The notes under the pieces were generated by a model. The model was not told where the DNA came from. It saw nothing but the letters and a program-made list of their open reading frames with translations, and did not search any database. DNA of 29,509 nucleotides from the IMG/VR virus record IMGVR_UViG_3300006802_000371, positions 1 to 29,509 of that record; one strand, written 5' to 3'. This DNA is from a virus. This document shows, piece by piece, positions 28,642 to 29,509 of this stretch. Each line of letters starts with the position of its first letter. Within the stretch, counting starts at the first letter, position 1. Made by a program: the position numbers and the translations under genes.

Positions 28642-28964
28642 CGCGAGAGGAAGTCTACGCATCGCTTTGGCAGAAGCTGCCAGCATCAAAGCACCTCATC
28701 GGCAGACGAGGCGTCAGGCGAGTTGCTGACAACATCGTTAAGCGATGGGAACCGCTGTCGATGTCGATGCAGAAGGCACGCGAGCAAAAGATCGTGCGAG
28801 ACAACCTTTCCGAGATAGTCGCCAAAGACACATACGGCTCAATAATGCTCATGCTGTTCATCGGCCTGGTGTCCGCAGCAGTGCAAGCGCTTTTGGAATG
28901 GTGGCTCCTGAGCGAAGAGGGACGCCGGATGTTTTCTCACTGGAAACAGGAGCTGCGCGGATGA
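28638..28964 (+). CDS. Single-helix membrane protein, i-spanin/holin candidate
   Basis: 108-aa protein. A basic N-terminal region (ASKHLIGRRGVRRVADNIVKRW) is followed by helical MSMQKAREQKIVRDNLSEIV and one membrane helix near residue 70-95 (SIMLMLFIGLVSAAVQALLEWWLL). The start overlaps the lipoprotein stop (ATGA). Placement next to the lipoprotein is what one would expect for the partner of an o-spanin, but orientation and topology are not typical, so holin or DUF-type membrane protein is equally possible. Confidence 0.55.
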   Translation: MTREEVYASLWQKLPASKHLIGRRGVRRVADNIVKRWEPLSMSMQKAREQKIVRDNLSEIVAKDTYGSIMLMLFIGLVSAAVQALLEWWLLSEEGRRMFSHWKQELRG

Positions 28965-29224
28965 GCGGTGTTGAGGCAATCGACTGGGCTAAAACGATTA
29001 TTGAGCGTTGGGGCTTCCCTGTGCTGATGGCGCTCGCGTTTGGCTGGACTCTTCGCGCCGACGTGCTTCTGCCGTTGGTTGACGCACACACTACGTTTTT
29101 GCATGAGATCACAGAAACGCAAAGAGAGATCGTAGAGACGACGCGCGAGCAGACGCGACTCCTGTATGCGATGCAACCAAAGACGGCGGCATACGGTTTA
29201 CACGACGACACGCCGCAGAACTAG
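28961..29224 (+). CDS. Membrane protein with coiled-coil tail, holin/spanin candidate
   Basis: 87-aa protein with one membrane helix (FPVLMALAFGWTLRADVLLPLV, ~residues 19-40) and a coiled-coil-like helix (TTFLHEITETQREIVETTREQTRLLYAM). ATG 28961 overlaps the previous stop. A membrane anchor plus periplasmic coiled coil is the i-spanin pattern (Rz-like), so this is the better spanin candidate of the two. Not confirmed by any family match. Confidence 0.6.
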   Translation: MSGVEAIDWAKTIIERWGFPVLMALAFGWTLRADVLLPLVDAHTTFLHEITETQREIVETTREQTRLLYAMQPKTAAYGLHDDTPQN

Positions 29225-29258
29225 ACGCACCCCTAGCCTACTCAGTTAAAGGCTCGCC

Positions 29259-29509
29259 ATGAGTCCGATGAACAACCGCCTTTTGGTGCCGCAGAAACTC
29301 CCGCTTCTGCTGGACTACGCGGGTGGTGCCGCCGCAGCCTACAGCCTGCGGTCTTTGAGCAACTCCTACGTTGGTCCCGTCGTCACGGTGCGCCGCAGCA
29401 CGGACAACGCGGAGCAGGGGTTCACCAGCACCGAAGTAAGCGACGGCACATTGGCCGCGTGGTGCGGGGGTGGGGATGGTTTCGTCAAAACGTGGCATGA
29501 CCAGTCGCA
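29259..29509 (+). CDS. Tail fibre / receptor-binding protein, N-terminal part (cut by window end)
   Basis: Open reading frame from ATG 29259 running off the right end (83 codons visible). The text MNNRLLVPQKLPLLLDYAGGAAAAYSLRSL...YVGPVVTVRRSTDNAEQGFTST, then WCGGGDGFVKTWHDQS matches a carbohydrate-recognition-type N-terminal domain often found in phage tail fibres (the A-A-Y-S-L-R ... R-R-S-x-D-N-x-x-x-x-F and W-x-D-Q-S blocks). It lies downstream of the lysis cassette, well apart from the other tail genes. The 34-bp gap before it holds only a weak 5-bp AGCCT/AGGCT repeat. Confidence 0.75.
   Translation, partial: MSPMNNRLLVPQKLPLLLDYAGGAAAAYSLRSLSNSYVGPVVTVRRSTDNAEQGFTSTEVSDGTLAAWCGGGDGFVKTWHDQS

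Overview
This window looks like most of a temperate, long-tailed (siphovirus-type, HK97-fold) phage or prophage. There is a packaging/head/tail block, an integrase, an early regulatory region, recombination and replication genes, a lysis-like block and the start of a fibre gene. Every recognisable gene is on the + strand except the integrase. The host cannot be proven from sequence alone. The intermediate-to-high GC, many small Cys-rich exported proteins, FkbM methyltransferase, glycosyltransferases and a papain-like peptidase would all fit a planctomycete-type host; that is inference. No tRNA, rRNA, CRISPR array or insertion sequence was seen, and no attP core could be identified.

Layout. 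48-5471: small and large terminase, portal, HK97-type prohead protease, a 51-residue zinc ribbon and the major capsid protein, closed by a strong intrinsic terminator. 5558-13008: a glycosyltransferase, head-tail connectors, two related tail-tube-like proteins, the tail assembly chaperone pair joined by a programmed -1 frameshift, a short tape measure and distal tail proteins. 13012-16512: Cys-rich proteins, a small HExxH protein, a calcineurin-like phosphoesterase, a DUF1599/Nmad1-like protein and an FkbM methyltransferase. 16515-17137: two small exported proteins beside the leftward tyrosine integrase (17204-18094), separated from it by a large inverted repeat.

The early region (18095-19390) holds three copies of a composite promoter plus 24-bp dyad operator, a fourth weaker operator, a further strong promoter, a repeated 28-bp palindromic element and very small genes. 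It leads into RecT, a winged-helix protein, a probable PD-(D/E)XK nuclease, an O-like replication initiator with about twelve 11-bp in-phase iterons and a purine tract inside its coding sequence (a lambda-like origin), a LexA-type DNA-binding domain, a complete phage-borne DnaN sliding clamp and a RusA resolvase. No DNA polymerase or helicase is present, so the phage probably recruits host DnaB and Pol III onto its own origin and clamp.

The right end (26284-29224) is a tightly overlapping run of small membrane proteins, a papain-like cysteine peptidase, a Pro/Cys-rich lipoprotein and two further membrane proteins. It resembles a lysis cassette in which a protease takes the place of a peptidoglycan hydrolase. 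The window ends inside a probable receptor-binding or fibre gene. Most genes overlap their neighbours by 1-35 bp, and no gene-free stretch is longer than about 180 bp.
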